A stretch of DNA of 64,000 bases from Stenogyne calaminthoides. Lineage: Eukaryota > Streptophyta > Magnoliopsida > Lamiales > Lamiaceae. The DNA is taken from assembly GCA_037126765.1 (NCBI GenBank), contig JBBCBC010000001.1, forward strand, positions 33,030,804 through 33,094,803, read 5' to 3'. Below, piece after piece: positions 46,800 through 59,163 of the stretch (its first letter is position 1; each line of letters begins with the position of its first letter). A model generated the notes under the pieces. That model had not been told where the DNA came from, ran no database searches, and saw only the letters and a list, made by a program, of their open reading frames with translations. Made by a program: the position numbers and the translations under genes.

Positions 46800-48748
46800 T
46801 GCTGGGAGATGAATTTAATAAAGAAGATTTTGATTAGATCCCAAAACCCCTGAGTATGACATGTTCAGGATAATCTTGATAGTTGAGTCAGGATTCAGTT
46901 TTAGAGTGTTTAGGATGTTATCTGCACAATGTATAGTCAGCGGATATAGATCAGGTTAGATTCGGAAGACTCAGTAAGTTTCTGAAGTTTCAGTATGAAA
47001 CTGAGAAACTAAAGTTTCAGTGAGAAACTAAGAAACTGAAGACTAAGTGAGAAACTGAGAAACTGAAGACTCAGTGAGAAACTGAGAAACTGAAGACTCA
47101 GCATGAAGACTCAGTATATCAGTGAGTATATCTTTGAAGACTCAGAAGACTCTGAAGACTCTAAAGACTCAAAAGACACTGAAGACTCAGAAGACTCTGA
47201 AGACACAGAAGACTGAAGACTGAAAACAAAGGATACTGAAGGCACAGTAATTACTGAAGACTCAGTAATGTACTAAATGCTCAGTATAAACCTGAATGTT
47301 CCGAGGCACTGAAAATATCTATCTGAAGGATACAATACTGAGAAGAACGCGATTACTTAGAAAAATAGATATTGCCCAAGACATTCAGATGCAGACAAAA
47401 GGAACTAAAACTAAGTGTTGTTAAGGTTATATCACTCAGAGATATTGACCAAAAAGAGCCGTTGTGTTTGTCTACTTAACTGAATACAACAACCAATCAG
47501 AAGAAGACAACACTGTACTTTACTGACACTGAAAGTGACAGGTCACTGAAGCATGTCAGTAGTACTATGTTCCAGACTGCAAAAACTGGTGACTGGCTGC
47601 ATGAAAAGCACTTTGCCTAAAATATGCCAGGGAGTGTCAAACCCTAAAAATAGTGTTCATCACACACCATACGAGGAAACTCATGAAGTTATCTCTTCCA
47701 ACGGATAGTTTTTCAAGAGTGACCTTGGTGTATGCTTATAAATACTTGTGACCATCTACATTGAAGGTTACGGGAAATTTGTAAGCAACTCAAGAGCTCA
47801 AACTTATTATTGTAAGTTGAAGCACTCGAAAACCCAAGAATTTCCCAAGTGCTTTATATCGAAGAGAGCTCATTCACTAAGCCTAGCTTGATAAGATATA
47901 TCCAAAGCTTAGTAGAGATATCCTAGCCTTTGCATTGTACTTAATTGTAAAGGATATCTCATCCTAGTTGGAAACCAACCAAGAAACCCCAAACCCTTTG
48001 TAAGGTAGTTTGAGTGTGATTGTTGGTGAGTTGGAGTTGTAAAGAGTTAGTAAACTACATTGAGGTAGTCAGAAAGCTCTAGAGAAGAAGTGAGTAAACT
48101 ATCTTGGATAGTCAAAAAACTTGTGTGTGTTTTGAGTAAGTAAACTACAGAGGTAGTCAGAAAGCTCAAAATAGAAAGGTTAGTAAACTACAGAGATAGT
48201 CAGAAAACCTTAGGAAGTGATTAGTGAATTTCTCTGAAGAGTCAAAGAGAGTGGACGTAGGAGCTTGAGTCTCTGAACCACTATAACTTGCTGTGTTATT
48301 TGCTTTACGCTCGCTTTGATTAATCTTCTTTGCATATCTTTACTGAAAGCATATTTTCACTGATACTCAGTTGGAATCAATCCACTGATATTGCATATAA
48401 CTGAATCACAGCCTAATCACTATTCCATTAAAAAGGAAGTTTTTAGCAAAGCATAAAAACGAGTATAAACTTAGGGCCAACCATTCAGCACATCTGAGTA
48501 GCTTTTCAAGCAAACTCAGTAACTCTGAAAACTCAGGATCAGTTGGGATTATCTGAGGTTATTCTTGAAAGCGGCTTCGGATCACATCTCTCGTGTAGAC
48601 TTTGACTCAGGGCGATTTGTGCTTCTCAGGACCAAGTAATCAGCAAAGCCTGACCCATCTGACCTCAGTGAAGAAAAGTTTTAAAATCACTGAACACGTG
48701 TATTCCCCCCCCATACACTTGTAAGACTCGTTTGCACCGGGACCAACA
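46800..48748 (+). repeat. 5' LTR of S1-c (1949 bp)
   Basis: It begins TGCTGGGAGATG (one change in the terminus) and ends GGGACCAACA. A repetitive patch at 46975-47345 is built of ACTGA, CTCAG and GAAGACTC words. TATA-like CTTATAAATAC at 47734. Four hairpin units at 48049-48211. The C-loop hairpin at about 48693-48723 has one stem change. Confidence 0.95.
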
Positions 48749-48750
48749 AG

Positions 48751-48762
48751 TGGTATCAAAGC
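48751..48762 (+). promoter_or_regulatory. Primer binding site of S1-c (tRNA-Met type)
   Basis: TGGTATCAAAGC, two bases after the LTR, has one change from the initiator tRNA-Met site. Confidence 0.88.
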
Positions 48763-48874
48763 AGTGGTTCAACTTGACCACCTGCTTTGTTGACCATAGT
48801 CTTATTTGCTAAAAGATTCTTGTGGTCTATCTGAACAGATCTTATTTGCTGAAATCTTAAAAGACTCAGACATA

Positions 48875-51281
48875 ATGTCTTCTAAGAAACTTCCCATGTT
48901 CTCAGTAGAGAACTATGATTTGTGGAGACTGAGAATGCAGGCTCACCTGTATTCTAAGCATGAACGTATGTGGAGAGTGGTCTCTGAAGGACCATCCCAA
49001 TTCAATCATGGTGAATCCCAGGAGATTCTGAAAAATGAGAGAAATGATCCCAGATTTGAATTTCCTAAGTCGATGATCAACTTACTCTGAGGAGAGGAAG
49101 TTAGTCAATCTAGACTATATTGCCAAAGACACACTATATAGCACTATTGATGATGGTGTGATGGGAATGATTTCTCATTGTAATACTGCCAAAGAAATAT
49201 GGGATACACTAGCTGTAATGTGCCAAGGCACAGATCATATCAAAGAGAACAAACTTTCAGTTGCCATTGGAAAGTTTGACAGTTTTGAAATGGAAGATGG
49301 TGAATCTATTGACAAACTTGAAGTCAGATTCACTAGTATAATGAATGATCTGAATGCACTTGGAAAGAGATATCCACAAAGAGAAGTTGCATTGAAAATT
49401 CTTAGAGGTTTATCTAAGAAATGGGATATTCATGCAGTGGTGATTGAAAACACCAAGAACATTGATTCAATGTCGTACCAACAAGTCTTCTCTAAGCTGA
49501 AAGCTTATGAGTTTGTTATTGATAAGAAATCAAAGAAAGCTGACAGCAAAGATGATTCTTCATCTAGTAAAAATGTGGCTTTCAAAGCCAAAGAAAAATC
49601 CTGTAAAACTAGAGAGTCTGAGAACTCACTTGCCAAAAATCAGGATGAGCTTGAGGATAAGCTAGCACTGATGGTAAGGAGGTTTGAAAGACTTAATAGT
49701 AGATATGGAAAATATAAAAACTATTACAGGAATCACAGGTACCAGAGAGATTCAAAGGCTGAGGACAGATCCACTGAGAAGAGAAAAGACCTGAAAGCTG
49801 AAGGATCTTCATCCAAAAAGAAGGACTCCAAGTCCAAAGAAGAAAGTGATAAGGATGATGATGCCAACAGATGCTATAATTGCCAAAAGAAAGGTCACTT
49901 CCAGTATGATTGTCCAGACTTGAGTGCTAAGGAAAGAAAAGAAAGACAAGCAAAGTGAGACAAGAAGTTCTCCAGCAAGAAAGCCATGGTTGCAGAAGAA
50001 GAACACTCTGAGGAAGGTTCCAGCTCTTTAGAAGAAATGTTCTCAGACAGTGATAGTGATGACATTTGTCTAATGGCTGTGGAGGAGGTAGACTCTTCTT
50101 TCTCTGTTGTTGCTCCTACAATAGCACAAGAGTTATCAAGTTCTACTGTAAACAGTCAATTTGACCTGATGGATTCTTTTGAGAGTCTGATGAAGGACTA
50201 TGCTATTTTACAAGAACTGTTGAATGAAACTCAAGAGCAGAACAAAGAACTGATTGCTGAAAATCTTAAGTGGAAAGACTCTAGTAATGTCGAGATCACT
50301 TCTCAATTAATGGGAACTACTGATGAACTGGATGTTCTGAAAGTACAACTCTCAGAGAAAGAGAAGTTGATAGAGACCCTAAATGGAAAACTAGAGGAAT
50401 CCACTGAGGAGATTCAGTTGATCAGAACTAAGTTCAATGTCCTCTTTGAGAAGCATGAAACTCTACAAAAATGTGAGGATAGTGCGCAGAAGAAGCTAGC
50501 TCTATTGAATACTGCATCTAAAGTAATAGATGAAATTTAGAGTTATCAGAGACCTGCCACTATAAAATTTGGATTGGGATACATTCCAGGGGGAACCTCA
50601 CAAGGTCATCTGAATGCTGCATCAAGTAGCACTAAGACAATCTTTGTTAAACAAGTGGCACCTACTCTTCGGACTGAAGATTTGCCCAAAGTTTTAGACA
50701 AGGGAAAAGGACCTATGGTTCCAGAAAAACTCAATGTTCAGGTAAGAAAGCCCAAACCTCAGGTGAAGGCTAGAAAACCTGACCACTCAGTAGGAAAATT
50801 TCAGGCAAGTACTTCTAAGCCTCAGGCTAAGAATGCAAACCTGAAAGGATCTGCACTGAACCAGCAGAGGAATTTTCAGAAGATAAACACTCAGCAGAGA
50901 CATTCTCAACTGAAAAGACCAAGTCCACAGATTACTGAAAGACCCCAATTTTAGTACAGGCAACCTAAACCCCACTTGCCTAAGGGTAAATGTTACCTGA
51001 ACCCAAGTCAACAAAGATTCAGACCAGCTGCACAGAAGCCAAAGCAATGGAACAAAAGGCCTGTACCCAAGAAAAACTCTAAGGCTCATGTTCATGCCAA
51101 GGCTAGCACTCATACACAGGATACTGCTAAGGCACCCAGAGTGGTAAATGTGTATGTAGATGTTTATGGACGACAGATCAGCCACTCTAAAGTGATTAGA
51201 GGAGTTGTCAGGCAGATTTGGATTCCGAAAGGTACAGCTAACCTGGTAGGACCCTACACCAATTGGGTACCTAAGAATTGA
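48875..51281 (+). pseudogene. gag: gag of S1-c, broken
   Basis: The ATG at 48875 (Met-Ser-Ser-Lys-Lys-Leu) starts the capsid-like domain. A frameshift near 49070 is followed by a long open part (49158-49958) with EIWDTLAVMCQG, the LRGLSKKWD motif and the zinc knuckle CYNCQKKGHFQYDC at 49872-49913. TGA at 49956-49958 is followed in frame by the coiled-coil part (49986-50540), TAG near 50538 and TAG near 50952. The basic tail ends at TGA 51279-51281. That stop is shared with all other gag copies, and pol follows in the same frame. A good splice-donor text (CAG/GTAAGA) lies at 50742. Confidence 0.9.
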
Positions 51282-51293
51282 TCTATTTTTCAG

Positions 51294-54200
51294 GATAAAA
51301 ACAAGGGCACTGAGCTTATTGAACATCACATAGCACTGATGAGCGGTGATGAAATGGCCCCTGCTGTATGGTATCTTGACAGTGGATGTTCAAGACATAT
51401 GACAGAATTCAAGCAAATACTCAGTGACTATGTAGAGCAAAGAGGCCCTCAGATCACATTTGGAGATAACTCCAAAGGACAGACTGAAGGATATGGAACT
51501 CTTGAAGTTGATTCAGTTCATATCCATGGTGTTTCATATGTATCTGGATGGAAGCATAATTTGCTTTCAATAAGCCAATTCTGTGACAAGGGATTTAATG
51601 TTGAGTTCTCAAAGAACTTATGTTATGTGAAAGATGATACCTCACAGAAAATACTACTGACTCGTACTAGAAAAGGAAATGCGTATCTTGCTGATTGGAG
51701 TTCAACTCCTAAAGATACATGTTTGGTTGCAAAAAGTTCCACAGATACCAGTTGGTTATGGCACAAAAGGATGAATCACCTGAATATCAAAACCCTGAAC
51801 AAACTTGCAAGATTAGCACTTGTGAGGGGGTTACCAAATGAAGTGTTTAGTAAGGAACATGTTTGTGATGCGTGCCATAAAGGAAAACAAATTAGAGCAT
51901 CATTTAAAAGCAAAGTAGATGTTTCTACTGAGAGAATACTTCAATTGTTGCATATGGATCTTTTTGGTCTAGTAACACCAGTGAGCACAAATGGCAGGAA
52001 ATATACACTCGTAGTAGTTGATGACTACTCAAGATATACATGGGTCATATTCTTACTCAGTAAGAAAGAGACTCAGATAAAACTGCCTGAACTACTGAAA
52101 AGGCTCAGTATTGAAAAGAACCTGAGTATGGTCAAAATCAGACCAGATAAAGGAATTGAATTTAAAAACCATATTATATCTGATTATTGTGCAGCAAATG
52201 GAATAACTCATGAAACATCAGCTGCAAAGACCCCTCAACAAAATGGTGTTGCTGAAAGAAGGAACAAGACTCTAAAAGAAGCTGCAAGGACAAGGATAGC
52301 TAAAGCTGATATTCCTAAAAGATTTTGGGCTGAAGCTGTCAACACTGCATGCTATTCACAAAACAGATCCATGCTGACCAAGAGTCAAGGCAAAACACCA
52401 TACGAGCTTTGGAATGAAAGGAAGCCTCTTGTTTCTTTCTTTCGTGTGTTTGGTTGCAAGTGTTTCATACACAATAATGGTAAAGATCAGTTGAAAACAT
52501 TTGGTAGCAAAGCTGATGAAGGAATATTCTTAGGATATTCTGAAGTCAGTAAAGCCTTCAGAGTTTACAACTGTAGGACTCTTATTGGGGAAGAAACACC
52601 TCATGTTGTTTTTGATGAATCTACTTGTGTTCAGAAGAAATAGGAACATGAGAACTGACCAAGAGAATCACCAGACTAAGCCTGAAAAAGAATGAAAAAA
52701 CATCCTCTGAACCTGAAAAGAAGAAGTCAGTCACCTTCTATGAATGGAGTGACTCAGACTCAAACAAAGAAGTTCAGGATGGAACTCAGGATGGTGAGAC
52801 TCAGGAAAGCCAACACAACAAAGGTGACCAATCTGAACAGACACCAGTTCAAACTCAGGTATGTGATGCCAATGAAGATGTGGTCACAGCTGAGGCAATT
52901 TCTGAATCCATCAACCAAAGGGGAACAAATGTCATTGACAATGTTCTGAATGGAATTTCCCTTGAGGAAGATGATTCCCTTTCTCCTTTTCTGTTGTTCC
53001 CTGAGTTTAATGAACTGCCTGAACCTAACATTTCAAATGTTGAGGATATTATTGAAGGGGGAACATCTAGAATAAGTTGGTTAGATAGTCATCCTACAAG
53101 TCAGATTGTGGGTGATCTAACTGATGGTCTTAAGACAAGAAGGTTCCATGGTGAGAGTGCACTATTCTGCTGCTTCCTATCAGAGAAAGAGCCTACTGAG
53201 ATTGAAGAAGCTCTACAAGATTCTTATTGGATTACTGCTATGCAAGAGGAGCTGAATCAATTCTCAAGGAATGAAGTATGGGAGCTAGTGGATAGGCCTG
53301 AAAGGCACAATGTTATTGGAACCAAGTGGGTATTCAAGAATAAAAGAGATGAAACAACAATATTGTAAGAAACAAGACAAGGCTAGTTGCACAAGGTTAT
53401 TCCCAAGAAGAAGGCTTGGATTATGATGAAACCTTTGCACCTGTTGCTAGACTAGAATCCATCAGATTGTTTCTTGCATATGCTGCCCACATGAAGTTCA
53501 CAGTCTATCAAATGGATGTGAAAAGTGCATTTCTGAACGGTGTGCTTAAGGAAGAGGTTTATGTGGAACAATCTCCTGGTTTCAGATAGAATGACCAAGT
53601 TTACAGGCTCAGAAAGGCCTTGTATGGTCTTAAGCAAGCACCCAGAGCATGGTATGATACCCTTTCTCAGTTTCTTACTGACCACAGTTTTATCAAAGGA
53701 ACTGTTGATAGATCTTTGTTCAGGATAGAAGATGGGGAAGATATCTTACTAGTTCAGATATATGTTGATGACATCATTTTTGGATCTCCAAATCATCAGT
53801 TATGTGAAAAGTTTTTACACTGATGAAAGGTAAGTTTGAGATGTCTATGATGGGGGAGATGAATTTCTTTCTAAGACTTCAAGTGAAACAATCAAAGGAA
53901 GGAATCTTCATCAACCAAACAAAGTACACCAGAGATCTGATTGCCAAATATGGTGTACAGAATTGCAATGCAGTTAGAATTCCCATGAATACTAACTACA
54001 AGATGGATCCTGATCCTGAAGGCAAATCAGTAAGTCACACTGATTATAGAGGGATCATTAGATCATTGCTCTATCTCACAGCAAGTAGGCCGTATATAAC
54101 ATTTGCTGTTGGGATATGTGCAAGATACCAAGCTAATCCTAAGGCTAGTCACATGGAGGCTGCCAAAAAGATACTGAAGTATCTTAAGGGCACAGTGAAT

Positions 54201-54707
54201 AGAGGATTGTGGTATCCAGCTGATGATAACCTTGAATTAACTGGTTATTCAGATGCTGACTATGGAGGCTGTAGAATTTACAGGAAGTCCACTACAGGAA
54301 CTTGTCAATTTCTTGGAAGTAAGCTGATATCCTGGTTTTCAAAGAAACAGACCTCAGTAGCAACCAGTACTACTGAAGCTGAATACATGGCTGCAGGAAG
54401 CTGTTGTGCACAGATTCTTTAGCTCAGACAACAATTAAAGGATTATAAGGTTGTAGCCAATGAAGTACCAATATTTTGTGACAATAATAGTGCTATTGCT
54501 ATTTCACAAAATCCGGTATTGCACACCAGATGCAAGCATGTGGATATCAGACATCACTTCATCCGAGATCATGTAGAGAAGAAGGACATCAGAATGGAGA
54601 AGATTCATACTGATAAATAGAGAGCTGATATCTTGACTAAACCATTGGCTGAATCAAGATTTCAGGAACTATCAGTTGAATTAGGGATGTTGGATCCAGG
54701 TGTATAG
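51294..54707 (+). pseudogene. pol: pol of S1-c: protease, integrase, RT, RNase H, broken
   Basis: Protease and integrase form one open stretch of over 430 codons. Asp-Ser-Gly at 51378-51386; integrase triad Asp 51957, Asp 52146, Glu 52254, with a Pro in place of Ser just before the second Asp. TAG at 52641 opens the damaged linker. RT resumes at 52880; breaks lie near 53350 (1-bp shift), 53587 (TAG) and 53815 (shift). YVDD at 53761-53772 is kept. TAG at 54420 and TAG near 54618 lie in RNase H. End at TAG 54705-54707. Confidence 0.93.
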
Positions 54708-55318
54708 AGTAAATCTGAAATATTGAAGGTTTTCAGATGCATGAAGTTTTTCTCAGGTTTTTACTGAGAAACTCAGGATAAAATTAGAAGTATTGAAATC
54801 TGAGTCTTGAAAAACTCAGATATGCTGAAGGTCAGTGCTCAGTACTCAGTATCATACTGACATTTTATCAAGGTCAATACTCAGTAAGACTGATAGGAAA
54901 ATTAGTCTGAAGAAGTAAAGACTCATGCAACTCATTTATTGCTTATGTGAATCTCAGTAATCATTTGCAATAAATACTAAACACCTGAAGAGAATGTTTT
55001 GGGCAGGATCCTTGAAATGCCGAAGAAGGTCAACAACCATTAATTGCTCTGATTCAATTAATCACCAATAAGGTTAAAATGGAGGCGTATTATTCGTGAG
55101 ATCATCCTTTCGTATACCCGATTAATCTGTGATTAATCTCAACCATTAATTTTCATCAATCGATACGATTTCCCACGAATTGATCTATATATGCATTTGA
55201 AAAGCCATTCAAGTCTATTTTCATAAACCTTCGTCCCCAAAACACTCTACAAAATCAAAACCCCTTTTTGCCCAAAAAATCTTCATCGTCCCAAACCCTA
55301 CCTTCAAATATTCTCAAA
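54708..55318 (+). other. Spacer between pol and ORF3 of S1-c
   Basis: Same layout as in S1-a: CTCAG-rich first part, then AT-rich DNA with CTATATATG at 55185-55193, then a C/A-rich leader with CCTTCGTCCCCAAAACACTC, then the ATG at 55319. The TATA-to-ATG spacing of about 130 bp equals that of S1-a. Confidence 0.6.
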
Positions 55319-58300
55319 ATGACTTACACAATATTCGATAAACTGGCTGTTTCCAACAAGCCATGGTATGAGTATGTGGTATCACTAGAGAGTACATCCA
55401 ACGCGGCTCATGAAGAAGAAGCGCTACACATGATTAGATTGGCAAAACTGATAAATCTCGTCGCAAGCCAACTGGAGGCCGAATACTCTAAAGAGGTAAT
55501 AGAGTTCGTCTCAAAGCTGAAAATAGATGAGGAAGATCGCATCGAGTCTGAAAATTTCTGTTTCCCTTCTAGAACATACCTCAAAATATGTAGATTTTGT
55601 ACGGGAGCTGTATATAGTCCCTAAAAATTTGAATGATGTTTTTTAGTTGTGTGATAGAGGAGAGGATCCCACAACTTATATGTTGGGTCGGGAGCAGGAA
55701 TACCTTGATAGGATAACAGAGCATCCTATTAAGTTCGAGGCTACATTGCATAAACGACATTTGAAGCCGAAATACAAAGTTTTGCTAGATATTGTTAGCA
55801 AATGTATTATGAGTCGATCAGGGAGTTTTGAGCAGATAAGCACTCCCAAGCTTCTATTGATGGCTGCTATCGAAGATTCACCCACCAAAGATTTCAATTG
55901 GTTGAAGTATCTGATTAAAGTGGTGAGTGACCAGGCCAAGCTCAAAAAGAAGGAGGATGGATCGATCTCAATAAAAGGCAAGATACTCCATGCAACCAAA
56001 ATAACATTTATTTTGGAGATGTGTCGTGAAGAGGAGGATATCTTTGTCGACTCCACTCCGTTCCCAAAGTCTAAAGTGATGTTCAAGCCTGTTGCTACCA
56101 AGAAGACTTTAAAAGGGAAGAAAGAGAAGAAAGTGGAATCACCTGCTGCTGCTGAAGAAACCCATCAGGCCAGGGGGGAGGCTTTGATGGAGGTCAAGAG
56201 GGAGAAGGGTGAAGCAATGAAGAAGAAGACCCTTGCTCCAAAGCGCAGAAGGATGTTGATTTCCACTGAGGAGGAGGAGAGTGAGCCTGAGGAGATACAA
56301 CCTGAGGGCCAAAAAGCTCAGAAATCGCCTTTACAAGTATTGGCTCAGGTTATATCCACGGCACAGGAGCAAACTGAGGAGCAAGTCCTCTTTGAGGTTC
56401 TTGAGACGTCACTGAGCTCAGACAAATTCTCTCAAGAAATCTTCCAAGGACCTCAGACCTCAGAGACAGCTCAGATTCCTGCTGAGGAAGTGCCTGCTTA
56501 ATCCTCAGAGCCAATTCAGATTCAGACCGAGGAGTTGCCTGTCCAATCCTCAGATTTTGCTGAGCCTCAGGAGCTGCTGAACCTTGATGAGCTTCTGAGT
56601 GATCCATTCCTTGATCCTTCAGCAGATTTTCCCACTGAACGTGAGAGCCCGAAGCTGAAGAGACAGAGTTGCGAAGCAAGGGGGAACGGTTAATTCTAGA
56701 CCGGTACCCTGAGCTAAGAACATTCCCTGACCTCCAAGATCTCTTCTTCAGATTGAGGTCAACTGTCTACATCCTCAACCAGACCTTGCCTGAAATGCTC
56801 AACATCGCTTCATTCAGAGGTGAAGACTGGTGGAATGAGGAGACAGTTGTGCTTACACAATTCTCTGGATTCAGAAAAACCAAGCTCAGGATGAAAATTT
56901 CTGATTTTGATGAGCTGGTGAAGAGGAAGCTTGCTGAGAGGAAGGATGCTGAGGTTGGTGCCCCGAGCTCCAAATATAAATCTCAAGATGGGGACCAACA
57001 AGGGGATGATGAGAGTCAATCTCAGATGGAGAAAGACAGTATTGATGCTGGAGAGACTGCTGTCAAACATCCTCAGACTGAAGTTAGCCTTCAGGTAACT
57101 TTTGGTACTATTAACAATTATGCCAGAGCTACTGAAGTATCTATCTTTAATTTTGTAATGTCTGATATGCAGACTGAGGCTCAGGTGGACACCCAAGTTC
57201 AGGTGGAAACCCAGACTCAGGCTGAGACTGAAGCTCAGACTGAGTCTGTGACTCAGGCTGATCAACTGGCTCAGGAAAAATAGCAGATCACATATGCTCC
57301 TGAGATTGATCTCACCCCAATTATGGAGAAGCTGGAGAAGGTTGGGCCAATCATGAACAAAGTTTCTCAGATTGAGGAGGTATTGGCCAACCAAAATCAG
57401 AAAATGGAAAGTCTGAGTTCTTCTTCAGAACTGGTGCAACTTCAGAACACTCTGACTGAGAAACTGACTTCCATGGAAGGAAAGATAGAAGAAAAGATGG
57501 ATGGGGTCAAAGCTGAAATAAGTGCAGAGCTGAAGCAAAAGTATCAGGAAAGGACTGAATTTCTTGAAGCCAAATTGGTGGAAATGAATGAGATGCTAGT
57601 GAAGAATGCTGTTGAGGAAATAAGTTCTATGCTCATGGCCAAGATGACAGACATGTTCAAAGAAGCTCTCTCCAATCAATTTGCCCAAATGTCGGAAGAG
57701 TTCTCAATGGCGAAGAACCACTTAAGAAGGCTCGAAGAAGAGCAAGACCAGTTGGCGGGAGAGGTGCGTAGTGTCAGCAAGGAACAATATCATATGGACA
57801 CTACACTATCCAAACTTCTGCCAAGGTATGGTTCCAAGAAGGGGGAAAGACCCAGAGTTGATCTGAGAAAATTATTGGAACATACCTTAGCAAGAAAGGC
57901 AGACAAAGAAGCAGAAAAGAAAAGCATTGCTGAAGCCTTGCAAGAAGTTGAAGCTACTGAGAAGCTTAAATTCAAGGAGGTGGAGAAGCCCATCTACACT
58001 CAAGTTTCTGAAGAAACCATGCAAGAAGTAGCTGAAGAGAAGCTGAGTGCTAGAAGAAGAATTGGTACAAGCCAAGCCGGAGCTGAATTGCCCATCAAAA
58101 GAAAGGCTGTGGCATTTGTGGAGCCTGAAGGAAAAAGAGCTAAGGCTTCTAAGCCAACTCAGAGGAAGTTAATATTGGATATTGAAGAGTCTGAAGAACC
58201 TCAGAAGAAAGTCTTCAATACGAGAAGTGCTCTGAGATCACTCCAAGTTGAGCAAGCCAAGAAAACTGCTGCTTCGGTTTCTGGAGTACCATTGACCAGG

Positions 58301-58810
58301 AAAAAGAATGAAGAAGAGCAGAGGAGAAGGAGTGGTTTCAAAAAGTTTGCAAGCAAGAGGAAAGGGACTGCAATAGCACAGAAATGGCCGCACGTTGACA
58401 AGTGGATGCCAATCCAGTTCAACGATGCATGGGAAGAAATTAAACGAACCTTTTGGTTTTATTACGATGTGCTAAGAGAATGGAGAGGGGAGAGCTCAGA
58501 TTCTAATGAGGCTTTCATTGACTATCTACTGACCTTCTATCCGAAGTATCTTCAAAGTTGGATCAATCTTGCGGATGAAGGAAAGGTTGAGATAACAGCC
58601 CCTGGTTAATACTATTACCCTCCTCCTAGGCTGGAGAATGGCTTGGTGAATGAAACAACCATTTCTCAGGAGATTGCTCAGTACGCCATTCAGTTGGGCC
58701 TGATAGGGAACAGTCCTGATATCATCAAGGAGAGAGATGCACTGAAGAAGAGATATTATGGAATGTTTAACCTTGAAGTGCCTGCTGATGAGGTGGAAGA
58801 AGAGAACTGA
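55319..58810 (+). pseudogene. ORF3 of S1-c: extra gene after pol, coiled-coil protein, lightly broken
   Basis: The best copy of the third gene, about 1160 codons. The ATG at 55319 was chosen because S1-a has its ATG at the same place; the upstream TTG at 55268 is not a start. Parts: helical N-terminal domain (FDKLAVSNKPWYE to about residue 250), basic then acidic Gln/Glu/Pro-rich region, conserved block (FPDLQDLFF, FSGFRKTKLRM), a repetitive stretch of Thr-Gln-Ala-Glu type (about 57170-57260), coiled coils (57323-57760), a basic region and a conserved C-terminal domain with WPHVDKWMPIQF. Breaks: shift near 55550, TAG near 55646, TAA near 56500, shift near 56665, TAG at 57281 and TAA at 58607. 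No signal peptide or membrane helix seen. Role unknown; an envelope role is not supported. Confidence 0.8.
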
Positions 58811-59163
58811 AGAGCCAGAGCAGAAGAGCAAAGAAGACTGAAGATCAAGACTCAGAAGACTCTTGTAATTTCTTTATCTTTTTGTCTTTTTTTTTTGATA
58901 AGTTCATTGTAAGTTGTAACTGTCTACCATTCATCAATGAAACTTTATCATTTTTGCTCAATGATAATACCTCATTATCTTACTTTACATGTCTTTACTT
59001 TTGATATGCCTGAATGTTGTTTAGTGATGAAATTGTTGGGAGATTCATTGCTGAAGTAATTGTTGAGAGATATACCAATCTTGTAATAGGTAAAACTGAA
59101 ACCTGAGTATAGGTTTAGTGTTTGGTAACAAGATGGTTTTGGCATCATCAAAAAGGGGGAAAT
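58811..59163 (+). other. 3' tail of ORF3 and polypurine tract of S1-c
   Basis: Non-coding, T-rich, with a poly(T) run near 58890. It ends in the polypurine tract AAAAAGGGGGAAA at 59150-59162 just before the 3' LTR. The text before the tract (TGGCATCATC) is also kept in S1-a. Confidence 0.8.
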
